Assembly (NCBI GenBank): GCA_000697335.1
Contig: JNEM01016616.1
Location: forward strand, 1 to 34,977
Source of the DNA: Conidiobolus incongruus B7586
Lineage: Eukaryota; Entomophthoromycota; Entomophthoromycetes; Entomophthorales; Conidiobolaceae
Direction of reading: 5' to 3'
DNA: 34,977 bases
Positions 32,773 through 34,977 of the stretch are shown piece after piece; positions within the stretch are counted from its first letter, which is position 1; the number at the start of each line of letters is the position of its first letter. The notes beneath the pieces were generated by a model, which did not search any database, was not told the DNA's origin, and saw nothing but the letters and a program-made list of their open reading frames with translations. The position numbers and the translations under genes were made by a program.

Positions 32773-34977
32773 TATCAAAAGTTAATTTCTTTTTTGACTA
32801 TATTGTGGTTATAAAAATTCAAAAAGAATAATCAAAATTTGATTTAATATAATATTTATTTTGTGGTAATTATATATAAATAACTATCTAATTTTAATCC
32901 AATAATTAATTTATTTTTATAATCCAATATTATTATTATTATATTTAACGATCCTTGCATTGCTATTATTCCTTTATATTTTTCATCATATTTTTAAAAT
33001 CTAAGGAATAACAATTAAAATTCAAAAATTAAATTAACTATTTAAATTAAAAACCCAATGGAAAACCTATATAATAATAATAATAAATAAATAAATTATT
33101 TTTGGAGTAAAATAGCTTTATAAGATGATTTAGGATAGTAAAGGATAATATTGAAAGATATCTGTTAGTTAGGTATCTATGTATAATCTTTAAAAAAATA
33201 TAAAATATTATATATAATAAATAGAATAAGGGTTTTAAGGTTTATTTGATATTTAAATAAATAAAAAAATATTGAATAATAATATAAAAAAATTTATTAA
33301 TCAGCGTATATGATTGAATATTTAAATACTAAGGTTGATTAGCAAAAGCTATATTACCAATAATAATATCATTTTATGATAAGGATTGCAAAATAATAAA
33401 TGTTATATATTTAATATAAGTTTATTAGATAAATCAATATAAGACTTTAAAAATATAATCAAAGGTCTTATTTTATGATCTTATAATATATAAAACTAAA
33501 TTTAGCAATACTTAATAGTAATAGTCAAAAAGCTGTGATAAAAAGTAATAAATATTGTTTTTATAAAATAATATTAAACTGATAATTAAAATAATGGAAT
33601 ATATTTTTCAAATTTAATAGATTTTTAAATAATAATTGAATTTAACTAAAATTTGATATATAATAGTAAATAATTAATTATTAATTAATTAAATCAAATA
33701 AATTTTTAAATAATAACTTAAATTATTATATAATATTCAAAATCTAGTTTTTTATAAAAACTTATATTTTTTTTGAATTTAATTAATCCAATTTATAAGT
33801 TGTTTGAAAATAATTTCTTTATATATTTGATATTAATGAATATATTAAAAATAGGAATATTTGGATCATTTATTATAAAAATTAATTAATATATATTTTA
33901 TTAATTTTATCAATTAAATAATAAATATTAGGTATAATCTTTATAACCCCTTAAGCTTTGTAGATTTTTTAAGCGAATAATTATCAAAATTTAATTTAGA
34001 TTCTATAACTTAATCTATTTTTAAAGATTCTTGAATATTTTAATCTTAATAAATAATATAATAATATATTTTAAATTTTAATATTTTAAAACTAAATTCT
34101 TTGAATTTTTAGTTAAAAATAATCTTATAATCCTTTATTTAATTTATATCATTTTATCTTTATACTATTAAACTTTAATATATAATTATTTTTTAAAGTT
34201 TAAATAGTTAAATTATATTATTTACTAAGATTAATAGTAATTTTTTAAATATCAATCTTTTGAGACAGAATATATATATAATATTAAGAATATTATATAA
34301 TTAAAATTGATATGAATATATTAGTTCCTTTGTTTTATTTGTGTATAATATCGGACTTCGAAATATATTTGATTTTTTTATTTACCCATTCGTTGAAAAT
34401 TACTATGAAATATATTTAGGATTCAAAATTTTTTAATTTTTTTCAAAATAATTAATTAAAAATAAATAAGAAATATTAACTTAAATTTCAAATACTTTAT
34501 ATTATTATATTAAATAAAAATTTCTATTTAAATAAAAACAACCTAAATGGATCTAAATATCTTTAATTATCTAGATTTTTTAATTATTAATATATAAAAT
34601 TAGTTAACTTTGTTTTGTACATAATATTTCTATATACTGAAAAATTTAAATAGTTATACTGATTATTGATATATTTAATACCATTTGACTTTCAAAATCT
34701 CACCCTAACAAAGAGCTGAATTATAAGGTTCTCAGATGACTAATGTTGGCTATTCATGGTTAATATAATTGGTTATAAGATAATAAACATAATAATCACA
34801 AAGTTAATTAAAATTTATTATAAGATAAATAGTTATTTTAATATTATATTTTTCAATCTATTTTATAAATATATATAAAAATATTTTGATAATAATAAAT
34901 ATTATTATTATTATAAATAAAATAATTTTATTTTTCTCTATGTGTATTTTTCAATATTGATAATAAATTTAAATAAA
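32773..34977. other. Very AT-rich tail of the window, no recognisable gene
   Basis: Read on both strands without finding a coding region. Slightly less AT-rich patches occur at about 33100-33180 (TTTGGAGTAAAATAGC onward) and 34680-34760 (CTCACCCTAACAAAGAGC onward). They resemble eroded repeats but match nothing else in the window clearly. Confidence 0.45.

Noticed and set aside
1-34977. CRISPR array, tRNA or rRNA genes, bacterial operons
   Set aside because: No spaced direct repeats, no tRNA-like cloverleaf sequence and no rRNA blocks were noticed. Spliceosomal introns show a eukaryotic nuclear origin.

Overview
This is a very AT-rich nuclear segment of a eukaryote, most likely a fungus and probably an early-diverging (zygomycete-grade) one. 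The reasons are GT-AG introns of 34-68 bp with CTAAC-like branch sites, the standard code with TAA stops in every intact gene, compact genes for an Arp2/3 subunit and an AP-3 subunit, and decayed Tc1/mariner elements. The species cannot be fixed from the sequence. Genes stand out as islands of higher GC in long AT-only stretches.

Layout. 1-2880: an AT-decayed repeat (copy A) with a Tc1/mariner element nested in it. 5422-12047: two 205-residue secreted-protein genes, identical and in inverted orientation, on 688-bp arms about 5.25 kb apart. Between the arms lie a decayed repeat (copy B) and a dead paralogue. 12.7-17 kb: an unidentified GC-richer island, repeat copy C, a second dispersed repeat and a second Tc1/mariner copy. 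17177-18613: an intronless HSL-type alpha/beta-hydrolase. 20.8-21.5 kb: a probable solo LTR and the better-preserved copy of the second repeat. 21.8-26 kb: one pseudogene and two almost identical intact members of the secreted family. 26786-30585: two conserved intron-bearing housekeeping genes on the minus strand, Arp2/3 complex subunit 1 (ARPC1) and the AP-3 mu subunit (APM3). 31216-32770: a third Tc1/mariner copy. The remainder to 34977 is AT-rich DNA without a recognisable gene.

The main biology is the secreted family: four intact and two dead members in about 20 kb. Each has a signal peptide ending ...TAA-APQSYGSFG and a Ser/Gly/Asn/Gln/Tyr-rich mature chain with an internal imperfect duplication. 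The coding regions are kept identical in pairs (511 bp and 688 bp) while flanking DNA has diverged, which points to recent gene conversion. All members have a TATA box, and all five whose promoters could be read have an upstream CCCY-AAAC-like element. I do not know the function; a secreted wall, spore-surface or adhesive matrix role is a guess from composition. The three Tc1/mariner copies share an IR/DR end structure with two binding-site-like repeats per end at 175-bp spacing (measured in one copy).
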